NCBI GenBank assembly: GCA_014529385.2
Contig: CM043953.1
Span: forward strand, 87,963,842 to 88,027,841
Direction: 5' to 3'
DNA length: 64,000 bases
DNA from: Adiantum capillus-veneris
Taxonomy: Eukaryota > Streptophyta > Polypodiopsida > Polypodiales > Pteridaceae
The notes under the pieces were generated by a model. That model ran no database searches. It had not been told where the DNA came from and saw nothing but the letters and a program-made list of their open reading frames with translations. This document shows, piece after piece, positions 20,459 through 31,981 of the stretch (its first letter is position 1; each line of letters opens with the position of its first letter). A program made the translations under genes and the position numbers.

Positions 20459-21500
20459 CTATGAGCTTACATTATTGTCTCTAGTACATGACAGCAAGGG
20501 CTGAACAGAATCTTCCACAAACACTACATCCCATGAAACCAGAATATATTTTGTTTGCCCATGATACAACCTGTAACCTTTGCTTTCAGTACTATAACCA
20601 ACAAAAATACATTTGATAGCCTTATCATTCAATTTTCTGCATTGTGTTTGTGACACCAAAGCATATGCCAAACAGCCAAAAACACGCATGTGCTCAATAG
20701 AAGGCTTTCTATCATGCCATGCTTCATATGGAGTAATAGACTGCAAAGCTTTTGTAAGACACCTGTTAAGTACATAAGTGGCGCACATGACGGTCTCAAG
20801 CCAAAAAGAATGCGGCAAACCTTGACTTTTGACCATACATCATGCCATTTCCGTCAGTGACCTATTTTTCCTCTCAGCAACACCATTTTGCTGAGGTGTA
20901 TAAGGCACTTTAGATTTGTGTTTTATCCCACGACTAGCCAGAAATGCATTGAATTCATGAGACATATACTCCCCCCCTCGATCGAAACGGAGGGTGCCCA
21001 TAGTACATTTCGAGACATTTTCAGCCATAGCCAGAAATTGTTTGAAGCACATAAAAACTTCGGACTTCGCTTTAAGCATAAATACCCATGCGTGCCTGGA
21101 GTAATCATCAATGAAAGTCACGAAGTAAAGGTAATTGCCCAAAGATGGAGTTTGCATGGGCCCACAAACATCACTATGCACAAGCTGCAACCTGCATGTG
21201 GCCCGAACTGAACCATCCTTTGGAAACTTAGAACGCTGCATCTTACCCAAAATACAGCCTTCACAAACATGTTTGATAGGTGCTTCAAGAGGCAACAAAG
21301 AAGCAACCATATCAGATTTTTGCAAACACAGCAAACTGGCAAAATTCAGATGACCAAAACGTGCATGCCAAAGTTTTGCATCTGAAATAGCCCTTGAATC
21401 TGCAACAGCATTTGCAAAATTTTGTCCACACTTGTCATACAAAGTGAGCGTATATAGCCCACGGCACAAAAGACCAGATGCAACAATTTCATCACCAAAT
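20459..21500 (-). pseudogene. Copia A integrase
   Basis: The 209-aa open stretch 20840-21469 has the pre-integrase zinc finger (LWHARFGHLNF ... CEGCILGKMQ), then the catalytic core: VHSDVCGPM (first Asp, about 21185), TFIDDYSRHAW (second Asp, about 21120), and FDRGGEYMSHEF with PYTPQQNGVAERKNR (Glu region, about 20985-20870). The 125-aa stretch 20459-20836 continues the core and C-terminal part (MRVFGCLAY). The junction at 20836-20840 holds the only obvious break. The DD...E residues are present. It is the best preserved domain of the element. Confidence 0.94.
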
Positions 21501-22881
21501 TGAGCTCATGAACTATACATCTGTCATCCACAAATTTGACTACAAGTCCAAGTCTAGGATACAGACAAGAGATGCTTCTTGATCCCAGGTACATAAAGTG
21601 CATCAACAAGTGTGAAGGAACTGCCGTTTGCAGCAGTAAGCACAATCTTTCCAACTCCCTGAACCGGATAAGAGGCATTGTTGGCACGAGTGAGACTGAA
21701 TTTTCATGAGGGGCAGACTTGAGAGAGGTAAACAATTCACGATGTGAGGTAATGTGCTTTGTAGCACCACTGTCGAAATGCCACACATGTGAATCTGTAG
21801 CAACTGACAAGCATGCATCATGGACAGCAGGATTGTAAGTGCACTCTGCGCTAAAAGCCTATTCTACATCAACATCAGCATTACAGTCTGCTTTTACAAA
21901 AGACTCAACAATGGCCGCATTTGTAGTTGAACCAGCATTTGCAGTGGAACCACCCTCTTTCTTCTTAGCCTCTTTGGCCTTCAACTTAGGACACGACTTG
22001 ATCAAGTGATCATTAGCTTTACAATAATGGCAACGCATCTTCTTTTTTGCCCTTATCACCAGAATTTCCAGACAAATTGTTGCCAGTAGAAGCATTAGGA
22101 ACATAATTTTTGCCACTCACAGCAAAAGCATAAGAAGTGGCTGCATTGCTGTTACCATCCTTTCTTTGAGAAGCAATAAAAGCCTGTTCAATTGTACGCT
22201 TCCTAGTCCTGTTTTTTCTGGAAAGTGAATCTTGCAACAGCAATGTGCATAATGTATCAAACTTGACAACTTTACGATTTCCTTGGGTCATCAGGCTCCA
22301 AGTACTAGCAAAAGTCTGGTAAGAATCTGGTAAGGCATCAAGAACTGTCTACACAAGGGAACTGTCTGAAATGACTTCACCTATAGAAATAAGTTGCTCA
22401 TTGATATCCTTGACACTAGCAAGGAAAGTGTCCATATCATCTTCCTCATGCATAATCTTTGACTCCAGCTCTTTACGCAGCAAAGCAATTTTAGCCTCAT
22501 TGCGACTTGCATAAAGACCAGCCAAAATATCCAAAGCCTGTTTTGCAGATTTTGTTGAACGGATGTGAGGAACAATGGTGCACTTCAGAGACAATGCAAT
22601 TAATGCATGAGCCTGTGCATCCTTTACATCCCAACAAGCTTGTTCTTCTGTAGGCAAAACAACTCTAATAGCTACAATCCTTGCAGCAAGACCTGCAACA
22701 TTCTCAACATCGCCTACATCCTCAGAACCAGGACGTACATCAATGCCCTGCACAATATTCCAGACGCCCTTTGACACAAGAACGTGTTGCATCATATAAG
22801 CCCACATAGGGTAATTGTCCCCATCCACCCTTCCTCAGCAGCAAACATCTTGAACACATATGTGTTGTTGTTGTCAGCCAT
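21501..22881 (-). pseudogene. Copia A gag and protease
   Basis: Gag starts at the ATG ending at 22881 (MADNN...). Gag peptides include YPMWAYMMQHVLVSKGVWNI (about 22810-22755) and EDDMDTFLASVKDINEQL (about 22450-22390), matching UBN2-type copia Gag. The zinc knuckle CHYCKANDHLIKSC is at about 22035-21990, in a Lys-rich context. The protease motif HFDSGATKHIT is at about 21785-21750. Frameshifts near 22860, 22350 and 22020 and a stop near 22352 break the frame. The edge copy at 1-1171 covers the same region and carries different breaks. Confidence 0.92.
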
Positions 22882-23208
22882 GGTAAATGTTGCACCTGAT
22901 GTGAAAACTGCCCAAAAATAGGAGAAACGGAGCGGGAACAACACGTGCTATATAGCACAAACCGTAGAAGACTATAAGGAACCTATTATGCAAAAAATGG
23001 CACTGACAGAAACTTTGCACAAAATGACGAAATAGCCAGTGCAGCACTGCCTGTAGTGGAAACGGAGGCCAAAATGAGCCCGAATCAAAAATCTTAGTAG
23101 ACTAAGCTCTACGAGCTTACCCAAAAATTTTGTCGAGCTGTGAACGCTTTCCAAAGCTCACTGAGCCAAAATATCGAGCTGGCGACTAAGCCCGGGAGGA
23201 CGTAACCT

Positions 23209-23220
23209 GCTCTGATACCA
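23209..23220 (-). other. Copia A primer-binding site, tRNA-Met
   Basis: The plus strand reads GCTCTGATACCA, 2 nt inside the 5' LTR at 23223. Confidence 0.93.
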
Positions 23221-23222
23221 AT

Positions 23223-23449
23223 TGTTGGAATTAGGTTTGCAGAGAAACGCACACAGCTTGGAGAAGACGAAGGAAGCTCAAGACACACAATAGAGAGTGT
23301 GTTACTCAGTGTGCAATGGAAAGATAGATAGCCCTAGAGTGATGGACGTATATACAATGCTCGGGGGAAAAAACCTCCTAAAGAGGGAAAAAATGCCCCG
23401 GTGGTCCTAGTGTGTTCACACACATCACTACCACATGTATATGGTAACA
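23223..23449 (-). repeat. Copia A 5' LTR
   Basis: 227 bp, TGTTGG...GGTAACA. It is followed at 23450-23454 by the target duplication TTGTT. Confidence 0.96.
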
Positions 23450-23454
23450 TTGTT

Positions 23455-24567
23455 CTCGCTCAATGCTTGAAAAATTAGTTGGAGATGTTGATTATGTTCC
23501 TCCAAAGACTTGGAGTAGATGATGATATCATCAAAGAACACTCCACCAATGAATTTGCGGTAGGGTCAAAAGATTTTCTCCACTAGACGATTGAACATGG
23601 CTAGTGCATTAGTCAAGCCAAAAGGCATGAGTAGATATTCATAAATACCAAATGTTGTGCGAAACGCGGTCTTTAAGATATCTTCATCCACTATCTTTAT
23701 TTGATGATAGCCACTTTTAAGGTCAATCCTACTGAAGTAGGTGGGCCTTGTAGCTTATCCAAAATCTCCTCTACCCAAGGCACGTGAAATCTATTTTTGA
23801 TAGTGATATGGTTTAGTGCTCGATAGTCCACACACATACGCTATGTACCATCTTTCTTTTACACTAAAAGGAAAGAAGAACAAAAGGGAGAGGAGATAGG
23901 CCTCACCATCCCTTTGTCAATCAATTCTTGTACTTGCCTCATGATTTCCTCTTGTTGAGCTTGAGACACTCGATAAGGAGGCTTGTTAGGCAATGACCTT
24001 CCTAGTAGAAGCTCAATTTGATGGTCATCATCCCCTTGTTTTTGGAGGTAAGTCCATAGGGATATCCTTGATGAACACATCTTGGAATCCTTTTAGAAAA
24101 TTAGACAAGTCTAACTCTTCTTGATTCCTACCATTTACATTTGATGAAACATCACGACCTTTTAGGGACTCTTTGACAAAAATCGTGTACACAAAAACTG
24201 AGCTCTTCATTGATTTATCAAAAGTGGGTGAATTTACAAGTGGTATAGTACAAGCAAACTCACTAGCATCTATATACATGTTCTTTCCCGTGCAGGTAAA
24301 GTAGATTCTTCTTTCAGAAAACTTCATGTTGACAGCCATGTGGTTGAACCATGGTGCTCCTAGGATAGCATCCTCATGTTGGAGAGGAGAGATGAAAAAG
24401 TCTTCTTTGTCAATATAGCTTTGGACATGGAGTCTCAACCTCCCAATTAAGGGAGTAATGGAGGCTTGTTGTCCCTTGAAAGCAGTGTTGGCCATTACGG
24501 CATCTCCCATCTCGAAAGCTTGAATGCCCAACTTGGTGGCCAACTCCATTGATATGAAGTTATGAGT
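23455..24567 (-). pseudogene. GypA protease (C part) and RT (N part)
   Basis: On the minus strand the segment 24567-24028 starts THNFISMELATKLGI, the second half of a retroviral-type aspartic protease motif, and continues with LGAPWFNHMAVNM (about 24360-24325). The RT follows: NKPPYRVSQAQQEEIMRQVQ (about 23975-23915), LIDKGMVRPISSPF, then about 23630-23600 [11 protein letters not shown] and FFDDIIIYSKS (about 23540-23505), the gypsy Y-x-D-D equivalent. It is cut at 24567 inside the protease active-site motif by a 10.3 kb element, and at 23455 by copia A. The protease DSG half is at 34842-34860. Confidence 0.92.
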
Positions 24568-25350
24568 TGTTGGATGCATCCAACATCAGCAGCCATTTTC
24601 ACCTTCTCATGGATATTATTTTTCCATTTGCTATGTATATATTCATGGACTCACATTGAGTTCCAAATTGTATCTGTTTATTCACTTCATGTACTTTGGG
24701 CGGCCAGCCATAACTTTTAAAACCCTAGGTATATAAGTGAATGTAGCTCATGTGAAAAGGGAGATATCATTTTGAGAGAAACCTAGAGTAGAGAAGAAGA
24801 AGAAGGAGGCTATGGAGGTGGAAGCATGGAGCTGCATGTACTCTCTTCATGGACCGATTGTATGCATGCAATGAAGATGAGTCCTTTTGCCTTTCTTTTG
24901 CTTTTCATTAAGTTGTGTATTAGTGTCTTGATGGTGTAGATTAAGAACTAATCGCTCTCTATTTCTTGATTGCCTATTGTATGTTTGATTCTAGTAGTGT
25001 GTGCATGATTAGATTAGAGTATAGATTAAGGATTTGTGGATGCGTTTCTCTAATCATAACTCCATGAGCTTGGGTAAGCTTGTGATTAAGATGTGATCAC
25101 GAGGATTAGTAGAGAATGCAACAATTAGCAAATTTGATTAGCATAAGGGTTAGCGTGTGTGCATACCTTAATCCCCTTCATTAGTTCTCTCTTCTTCCTA
25201 TTGTAGATGATCTCATGTGATTTTCTCACTCAATTCTATCTCATTTCTCTCACACAATCACCCATGTGTGATGTTTTCATGCCCTAGCCGGGTCGCTACC
25301 ATCCTTGGATTGATAATTTTGTTGATTCTTTGGAGCTATGCTATGAAGCT
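24568..25350 (+). repeat. 5' LTR of the LARD-like element (right end approximate)
   Basis: It begins with the perfect 18-bp palindrome TGTTGGATGCATCCAACA and is collinear with 34009-34836 up to TTGATTCTTTGGAGCTATGC. It then differs from the 3' copy, whose last bases are GAGGGAGTTAACA. It contains a TATA box (TATATAAG, 24730-24737). Confidence 0.82.
24730..24737 (+). promoter_or_regulatory. TATA box in the LARD-like 5' LTR
   Basis: TATATAAG is also present at 34170-34177 in the 3' LTR, about 160 bp from the LTR start. Downstream lies a purine-rich GAGAAGAAGAAGAAGGAGG leader. Confidence 0.55.
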
Positions 25351-27769
25351 AGAGGAGAAGTTTTTAGTATAATCGAGTGTTTAGGAGTAGATTTAGGTAG
25401 AAAACCCCCAATTTCTCACTAATTGATCACTAGTTTGTTATTAATCCGCTACCAATTTAAGTGCTTTACATGTGTGCATGCTTAATTAGAGGTTTAGTCA
25501 TCACTCTTTTGATATGAAATTGTTAAAATTTTGACTAAAATTGAGTGATTTTTGAGTGTGTAATTAGGAATTTTTCCCTAATTAAGCCCTCTAATTATTC
25601 TCTAATCACATGTGCTTTTTGTGCTACACATAGCTAAATCGTTGATTAGAGTTGTGTTTATTATCCTTATGTGTTTAATTTCATTGAAGATGATGCTACA
25701 CATGAGATTTTGTGCTCAATTGATTGTAGGTGAAATGCCGTTAAGCGGTTGCTAGTACACACACATGTAAGTAGGCGTCAATTGGAGTTGGAAATCAATG
25801 CGTTGCTCATGAAATTGTGAGTGCACTAACCCACTCAATTGCTGATTTGATTTGCAGGTTTGGTTAAAGTTTGATTACACAAAATATTGTGAGTGCACTA
25901 ACCCACTCAATTGCTGATTTGATTTGCAGGTTTGGTTAAAGTTTGATTACACAAATCATTAGTGCAAATTTAAGTGCAATTAGTATGTCCATGTGTAGAC
26001 AAAGTGTGCACTTTCGAGTGCTAATTATGGCTTAATTGGTGCCAATTAGAATTTTGAAAGGCAATGACTTGTTTGATGATGTTATGACAATGATGGTTCA
26101 GATTTTTTGATTGCTAAAATTGCACCGTTATGCCATCCAAATTGCGGTAGAAATTGTGTGTGTGCACTAATTACCAGATTTATGCGCTTTAATTTTGCTA
26201 GTTTTTGCACACATAGTAATTGGTTGCAAATTGATGTGTGATTGATTGCACTGCAAAGTCCAAAGCACAATAATCAAGGATATGTGCATAAATTTACCTA
26301 ATCGCATCAGTAAGTTTGCTAATTTTTGGGTCAAAATTTGGTAAAAAGGGGCAAAAAACGATCAATTTTGCATTGAGTTTATTGTCAAATGCATTGAAAA
26401 TTGATTGGAATTGTAATCTTGATGTTCCAAGTGCTGAAAATCAAGTAGAACGAGCTGTATATTTTTCAAAAAGAATTCGGCTAATTTTTTGTAACTATTT
26501 CATTAATTTTTGGCATTTTTAAGTTTTTTGTGCTAATTTAGTGCTTAAAATTGTTCAATTTTTATCAAAAATTAATGAAATTGTAAAAATATGATGTGAA
26601 AAATCGATCCAAAACGAATTTTTGAAATGATGAACGCTCGCTAAGTTTTTGGTTGTTTTTAGTATTTTTTGGATAATTTTACCTTTTCGGACATTTTTTT
26701 TTAACTTTGTTGTATCTTTGTATATTTTTACCTGCTCCGCTTTCGTGATCACCACGCCCCGTTCAACCTCGCCTGCATCCATATTTGCACTTACCTTGTC
26801 CCGCACTTGTTGCCCCTGTGCACACACTCTCTAACCAGTCTCCACACCTTGACCTCATGTGACCCAACCCATGTGTGCGTGCGCGCACACACACAAAACA
26901 AAAGCAAAACAAACAAAAGAAGAAAAGACAAGAAAGTTAACACACAAAAGAAATAAACACACAAAGTCACAAACAAACATACACACACATACACAAACAC
27001 ACACACGTTTTCTCTCTGGGCCACACACACAAGAGACCCAAAAAAAAAACTCAAAAAAAATCAAAAACTCAAAAACTCAAAAAACAAAATTTTTCGTTTT
27101 GTTTGATTTTCTCTGTCTTGTTTCTCTTCATTGCATTGCACATGCATCAAACATCCACACACGCCCCATTCACACGCATTTAAGCACGAATAGACGCATT
27201 TAGAGCCCCGAGAGTCAAATTTCATCCGAAATTGTCCAATTTTGTCGATTTGAGCCGGTTTTAGCATATTCAAGCCGGATCGCCCACACAGACCTTGTTT
27301 GACATGGATTTTGATTTTGGGTCTACGATTTTCTAGATTACACGTCTTAGAGCTGTTTCACGCGTAATATTGCATTTTGGCTTGATTTGATCGCAGAGTC
27401 TTACGATTGACCATATTTGACCTCAACTTGCGATAGAGATTTGTTTTGGTCTTGATATTGACCAAATTTAACTAGTTAAAGCGTGTTCACATGTGAGATC
27501 TCGATTTGGCCGCTTTTGGCTATTCTTAGCACACCGACACGCGATTAGAGCTCGATTTGGTTACTAGACCTACATTTGGCTACGACTTTCACCGAGTGAC
27601 TGATTTTAGAGCCAGATTACACAGAGAGATCCCGATTACCATTTGGATAGTCATTCATTGCCAGATTACACCTTGCACCTAGTGCATTGGTTTATTGCCC
27701 TCTAGCACCAGATTTGACCTAGACTGCTAGACTTTGGCAGTCGTAGATCTTGAGGTTCAATCACCTCCA
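25351..27769 (+). other. Non-coding AT-rich leader of the LARD-like element
   Basis: It is very AT-rich and holds a 72-bp tandem duplication (25814-25957), a CA-rich purine stretch (26870-27060) and degenerate GATTTGG / CGATTT motifs (27300-27600). No coding domain is recognisable. Confidence 0.7.
25814..25957. repeat. Tandem duplication, two copies of 72 bp
   Basis: Units starting ATTGTGAGTGCACTAACC at 25814 and 25886 are almost identical. Each ends in TTTGATTTGCAGGTTTGG followed by AAAGTTTGATTACAC, which contains a splice-acceptor-like TTTGCAG/GT. Confidence 0.93.
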
Positions 27770-28703
27770 GGATTTCCATCCTCACCACCATCTAGGAGAT
27801 TGACCTCAGTAGAGATCATAGCAGAGGCTAGGGCAGATATGGAGCGTAGGATGCAAAGCCATACTAGTGCACGACCAGAGCTATGAGCAACAGAGACAGT
27901 TACACCTCAAATTTTGATTGTTCCTACTCTTAGCACACATGCTAGAGAGGTTGTAGACATGGTACCACCTTCCACATTGCCAGCCATGAGCACACCAGAT
28001 AATGAGCTTTCCAGCTCACATGCACCAGATTTACCGATGATTGCCCTAGAGCCACCATGCAGGCACGATCCGAGCCTAGGGTTCACACCCCGAGTATTGA
28101 GGACCGAGATGAGATTGTGCTACATTTTTTAGGCCATAGAGGAGCCATGACTTGGTTTCTTTACCATGACGGACATTCCTATACCAGAGGTACCTTCTCA
28201 GACGACATAGACCCTTCTATACGACTGATAGCCAGAGTTCAGAGGAGACATTTTGGTATGACTGAGTTCTTTACCGATGAACTCAAGGGCACATACATGT
28301 CCCTGCCGACCAGCCGATATGATGCTATTGACAGAGCACATCCCGATGATTGTTTAGATACCCATGTACATCCTAGGATAGTGCAGTTACGTAGATTGGA
28401 GCACACATTGTCTTATGTTGATATTGTGGGCGTAGATACAGATATCAACAAACGAGATGGTATATTGAGCCAGCCATGAGCGTTATGGCATATCTTATTG
28501 GAGATCTTCGCAATAGGCTTTATAGGGACCCAGTGGGTGAGATTTACTATTTGATGATTGGATTGCCCTATTCTCCACCGCATGGCCAGGATACTAGACA
28601 GATACCCATCGAGAGTTCACATACACCTCCTAGACAGATATCCCGTACCAGGTCACCTCGAGAGCTTCATCACCTAGACAGATCTTGCCACATAGCATGT
28701 TGA
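27770..28703 (+). pseudogene. Unrecognised gag-like frames of the LARD-like element, part 1
   Basis: Frames read PPGFPSSPPSRRLTSVEIIA (about 27760-27820), then a 140-aa stretch (28057-28479) with DRDEIVLHFLGHRGAMTWFL and LKGTYMSLPTSRYDAIDRAH, then 28476-28703. Adjacent frames overlap or continue with single shifts, so one degraded protein is likely. I do not recognise a domain; a Gag-type role is a guess from its place after the leader and its proline/serine-rich start. Confidence 0.45.
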
Positions 28704-28719
28704 TCAGCTGCGATCTAGA

Positions 28720-29310
28720 GTGATTGAGATGAAGAGGACGAATGTTGAGATTGTTGATAGGACAAGTACACTAGAGGGCCCTACCATGGAGCCACCTACA
28801 TTGCCAATTCCAAAGGTTGATACTTGTTCTACGAGGGATGTACAGCCTAGTGAGATTGATCCTACACTACACACGAGCACTGAGCCACTAGAGATTGATA
28901 GAGTGTCAGATTCCATAGCTATTATTGATGATCCCCTTGCACCTGTCATAGAGGTAGATGTCCCACCACAGCCTACACATGAGGAGATAGCCGATGCACA
29001 TGACCATGAGAGAGTTGACATTACTACAGAGCCTTTAGAGACCGAGATATCTATAGAGACAGATGCCTGCATAGAGACACCTACTCATGAGCATTCACCA
29101 CCAGATTCATTGATGATTGAGCACACAGATCCCCCATGCGAGACATGGACAGATGAGGTATTTAGAGACCATGATTGTCACCCCCGAGTGTAGACGTCAC
29201 ACATCAAGATCCACGGACCCCTTTGACGAGAGTGACTTCTACCATTGTGCTTCCAATACCCCGAGAGGTAGAGCCTACATTAGAGGATATTCCCACCAGG
29301 AGTAGTCCCA
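28720..29310 (+). pseudogene. Acidic Thr/Pro/Glu-rich protein of unknown function in the LARD-like element
   Basis: A 157-aa open stretch (28720-29193), followed by a further frame, is rich in Asp, Glu, Thr, Pro and Ile with loose repeats of the type T-E-P-L-E (TEPLEIDRVSD, TEPLETEISIETD). It has no Cys/His finger and no hydrophobic segment, and is probably disordered. Coding continues past the nested element at 31982. No family is recognised. Confidence 0.45.
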
Positions 29311-30807
29311 CCCATGAACTGTTATGGAAATGATATTTTATTCTTTATTGCAGCTGTGACAAGTGGAAAAGACTAGACCAAGCTAGACCTATGCGAATGA
29401 AAATATATACATTGTACATTTTATTATTCAAGTGCTCTTTTATGAGCTTTGGCCATTTATGACCGGCTGGCCAGTTTGTAACCAGTTTGACCATTCAAGA
29501 AATCTATATAACAAATACGTGCAAGAGGGAAATGGTCACTCTTGCACGGGGGGAGATTGCACCCAGTGTTTGTGTTCTTCTTCTCACCTCTCCTCTCTTC
29601 TCTCTCCCCGTGCCGGCGTAGCACTCCGCTCTAGGAGGTGCGTCTGCACGTGCTCTCTCGTTCTATCATGCTATCTCTCTCTCTCTGTTCGAGTACGATT
29701 TGATTATATGCTCACAGGGTTTGTCAGGTATGCATATTTGCGGTGTTTTGTTGTTTCGATACATGCTATTTCGAGGTATTTTGCAGGGACGCTACGTCTT
29801 CCTATTTGTAGTAGTGGTATCTAGGAAAGAGCAGTTCAGATCCAATGAATTTTGGCATTGTTTTTTTTTTTTTGTTCGATCAATCTCCTATTTGTAGCCT
29901 GGCTTTTACATGATATACAAGATGTATGCTTGTGATATCATGACTTTACACTAGTCCATGCCCTTTACCCCCACAGTTTACAATATCAAGAGGACTTCTC
30001 CAATTATTCAAACAAAAACAATCAACAATTTATTACTTCCATCTAGCTTTCTAATCGATCCAAGGCTAATCATAATAAATAATTGTAAGTAATCAGTGTA
30101 ATTTTGTCTCTCAAATTGCGTTATAGAATCAAATCGGATCTGGTTCCTATATTTTATGTCTATTTGTGACTCTAGTGGATCTTAGCTATTAAAATTAAAA
30201 CTGCAGAGTTTTTCTTCCTACTCAGTTATCATCCTCTCCCTATCCAGTCTATAAACTAATAAGGCAAAATATGCTTTTATTTCATGGCCAATTATTAACA
30301 CCAAATTAACACATTTTGAATTTGTTAACTATACTTTGGTGTCCATTTGGTAGTTATAGTTGTCTGCTACTTGTACCTCTCTCCCCATGCACAAACTAGT
30401 ACATATTTTCAGATGTAGTACATCATCCAGAGTCTAATGGTTTACAGAAAGCACACAGCACTTGTACCTCATCCATATACCAACAATGGTCTATATATTC
30501 AAATACAGTTTACCCTCCTGGTATGTACATCAAATACGTCATTCCTCTTTTCTTATTTCATTTCTCTCCATTGTGTTCTACGCTGAATACTCAAACAAAA
30601 CTACTAAGGACATGGATTCTGATTGTATTGAAAGAATTCTTTATTGAGATAATTTGTCAATAAGCTATGCAGCTACTCATGTGAGCTACGGTGCTCTGGA
30701 TAGTGACCAACACTTTGTAAGCACCTTGCTATACTCCAAAATGGTGTCACACACATAGTAAAAACTTTTCCCTTTTATGTCTTGTCTAGTCCATTGGTCA
30801 CGGACAC

Positions 30808-30986
30808 ATAGGTTCGCCGATTTAGGCAGTGTGTAGATACTCATCTTAGTGCAGATCCGCCGATTTAGGCAGCACATTGATAAATTCAAACTTTATGATT
30901 TTTTATAAAAAAACAATATCAAATGCAGATTCGCCGATTTAGGCAGCACGTCTTATTGGTGTAGATTCGCCGATTTAGGCAACACT
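30808..30986 (+). repeat. Four spaced copies of a short motif (TTCGCCGATTTAGGCA)
   Basis: The motif occurs at about 30812, 30856, 30928 and 30966, each with the form (G)AT(T/C)CGCCGATTTAGGCA(G/A), usually followed by CAC. Spacing is irregular, so it is not a simple tandem array. It lies in the internal region of the nested element. Confidence 0.9.
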
Positions 30987-31755
30987 AATCACAAAATCAT
31001 GCTGCAGTGGCTGGACACCACTATAACTGGTATGATTTTGTTACCTGGGTACACAAATTGAAGGATATTTGGATTTGGATTGGAAATGAGTACATGTTGA
31101 TAGATGTTTCGATTTGGAATTGGAATGGATGTATGTTGGTAGTATTGAACTTGAGAATGATGAGAACGGATTATTGAATGATGAGTGTGACCAATGATAT
31201 CCTGATTCATCAGGGTATGACATATACTACTTATTCTAGTGGTATGGGACACTAGAATAGGTAGTATGTGGATGACGGCAGGCATAAGCAATGTTATCTT
31301 GTTCCACAAATTTTTCATTTTTCAACATCATATTTCTGACACAGAATACTAATCACTATTTTTGACAAGTATGGTTTGCAAATGTTTTCGCAACTGAGGA
31401 CAGTTGCTTTCCAACGGAGAGGTATGTTATGGAATTGATATTTTATTCTTTATTGCAGCTGTGACAGGTGGAAAAGACTAGACCGAGCTAGGCCTATGCG
31501 AATGAAAATATATACATTGTACATTTTATTATTCAAGTGCTCTTTTATGAGCTTTGGCCATTTATGACCGGCCGGCCAGTTTGTAACCAGTTTGACCATT
31601 CAAGAAATCTATATAACAAATACGTGGAAGAGGGAAATGGTCACTCTTGCACGGGGGGAGATTGTACCCAGTGTCTGTTTTCTTCTTCTCACCTCTCCTC
31701 TCTTCTCTCTCGCCGTGCCAGCGTAGCACTCCGCTCTAGGAGGTGCGTCTGCACG

Positions 31756-31756
31756 T

Positions 31757-31850
<94 letters not shown>
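31756..31850. repeat. (CT)n microsatellite, about 95 bp
   Basis: An uninterrupted CT run in the 3' LTR of the nested element. The 5' LTR has only short, broken CT runs at the same place (29654-29690). Confidence 0.97.
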
Positions 31851-31852
<2 letters not shown>

Positions 31853-31981
31853 CGAGTACAATTTGATTATATGCTCACAGGCTTTGTCAGGTATGCATAT
31901 TTGCGGTGTTTTGTTGTTTCGATACATGCTATTTCGAGGTATTTTGCAAGGACGCTACGTCTTCCTATTTGTAGCATGAAC

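Larger units (their letters stand above)
18315..23449 (-). mobile_element. Ty1/copia retrotransposon, family A, complete but inactive
   Basis: A 5135-bp element with two 227-bp LTRs (TGTT...AACA), 5-bp target duplication TTGTT, tRNA-Met primer site and polypurine tract. On the minus strand it encodes gag, protease, integrase, RT and RNase H in copia order. It inserted into the RT region of GypA, just after the FFDD active-site box. The LTRs differ at about 14 of 227 positions by my count, mostly transitions, so the insertion is not recent. Every domain is recognisable, but the frame is broken several times. Confidence 0.97.
29320..31976 (+). mobile_element. Short non-autonomous LTR element nested in the LARD-like element, 2657 bp
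   Basis: LTRs 29320-29813 (494 bp) and 31425-31976 (552 bp) start TGTTATGGAA and end TTTGTAG(C/T)A. The target duplication is TGAAC (29315-29319 and 31977-31981). A degenerate tRNA-Met primer site GTGGTATCTAGG follows the 5' LTR, and a purine tract (ACGGAGAGGTA) precedes the 3' LTR. The 1.6 kb internal region has no retroelement protein. A TATA-like CTATATAA is at 29504-29511. The 3' LTR is longer because of a long CT repeat. Confidence 0.93.

Noticed and set aside
26859-27203. Lys/Thr-rich open frame of 114 codons
   Set aside because: It follows an A/CA-rich low-complexity stretch in the element leader; composition alone explains it.
30808-30986. CRISPR-like array from the four spaced repeats
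   Set aside because: The repeats are too short, too few and irregularly spaced, lie inside a plant LTR element, and no cas gene is present.
31736-31979. Ser-Leu and Arg-Glu repeat frames in the nested element 3' LTR
   Set aside because: They arise from the CT microsatellite; the homologous 5' LTR lacks them.
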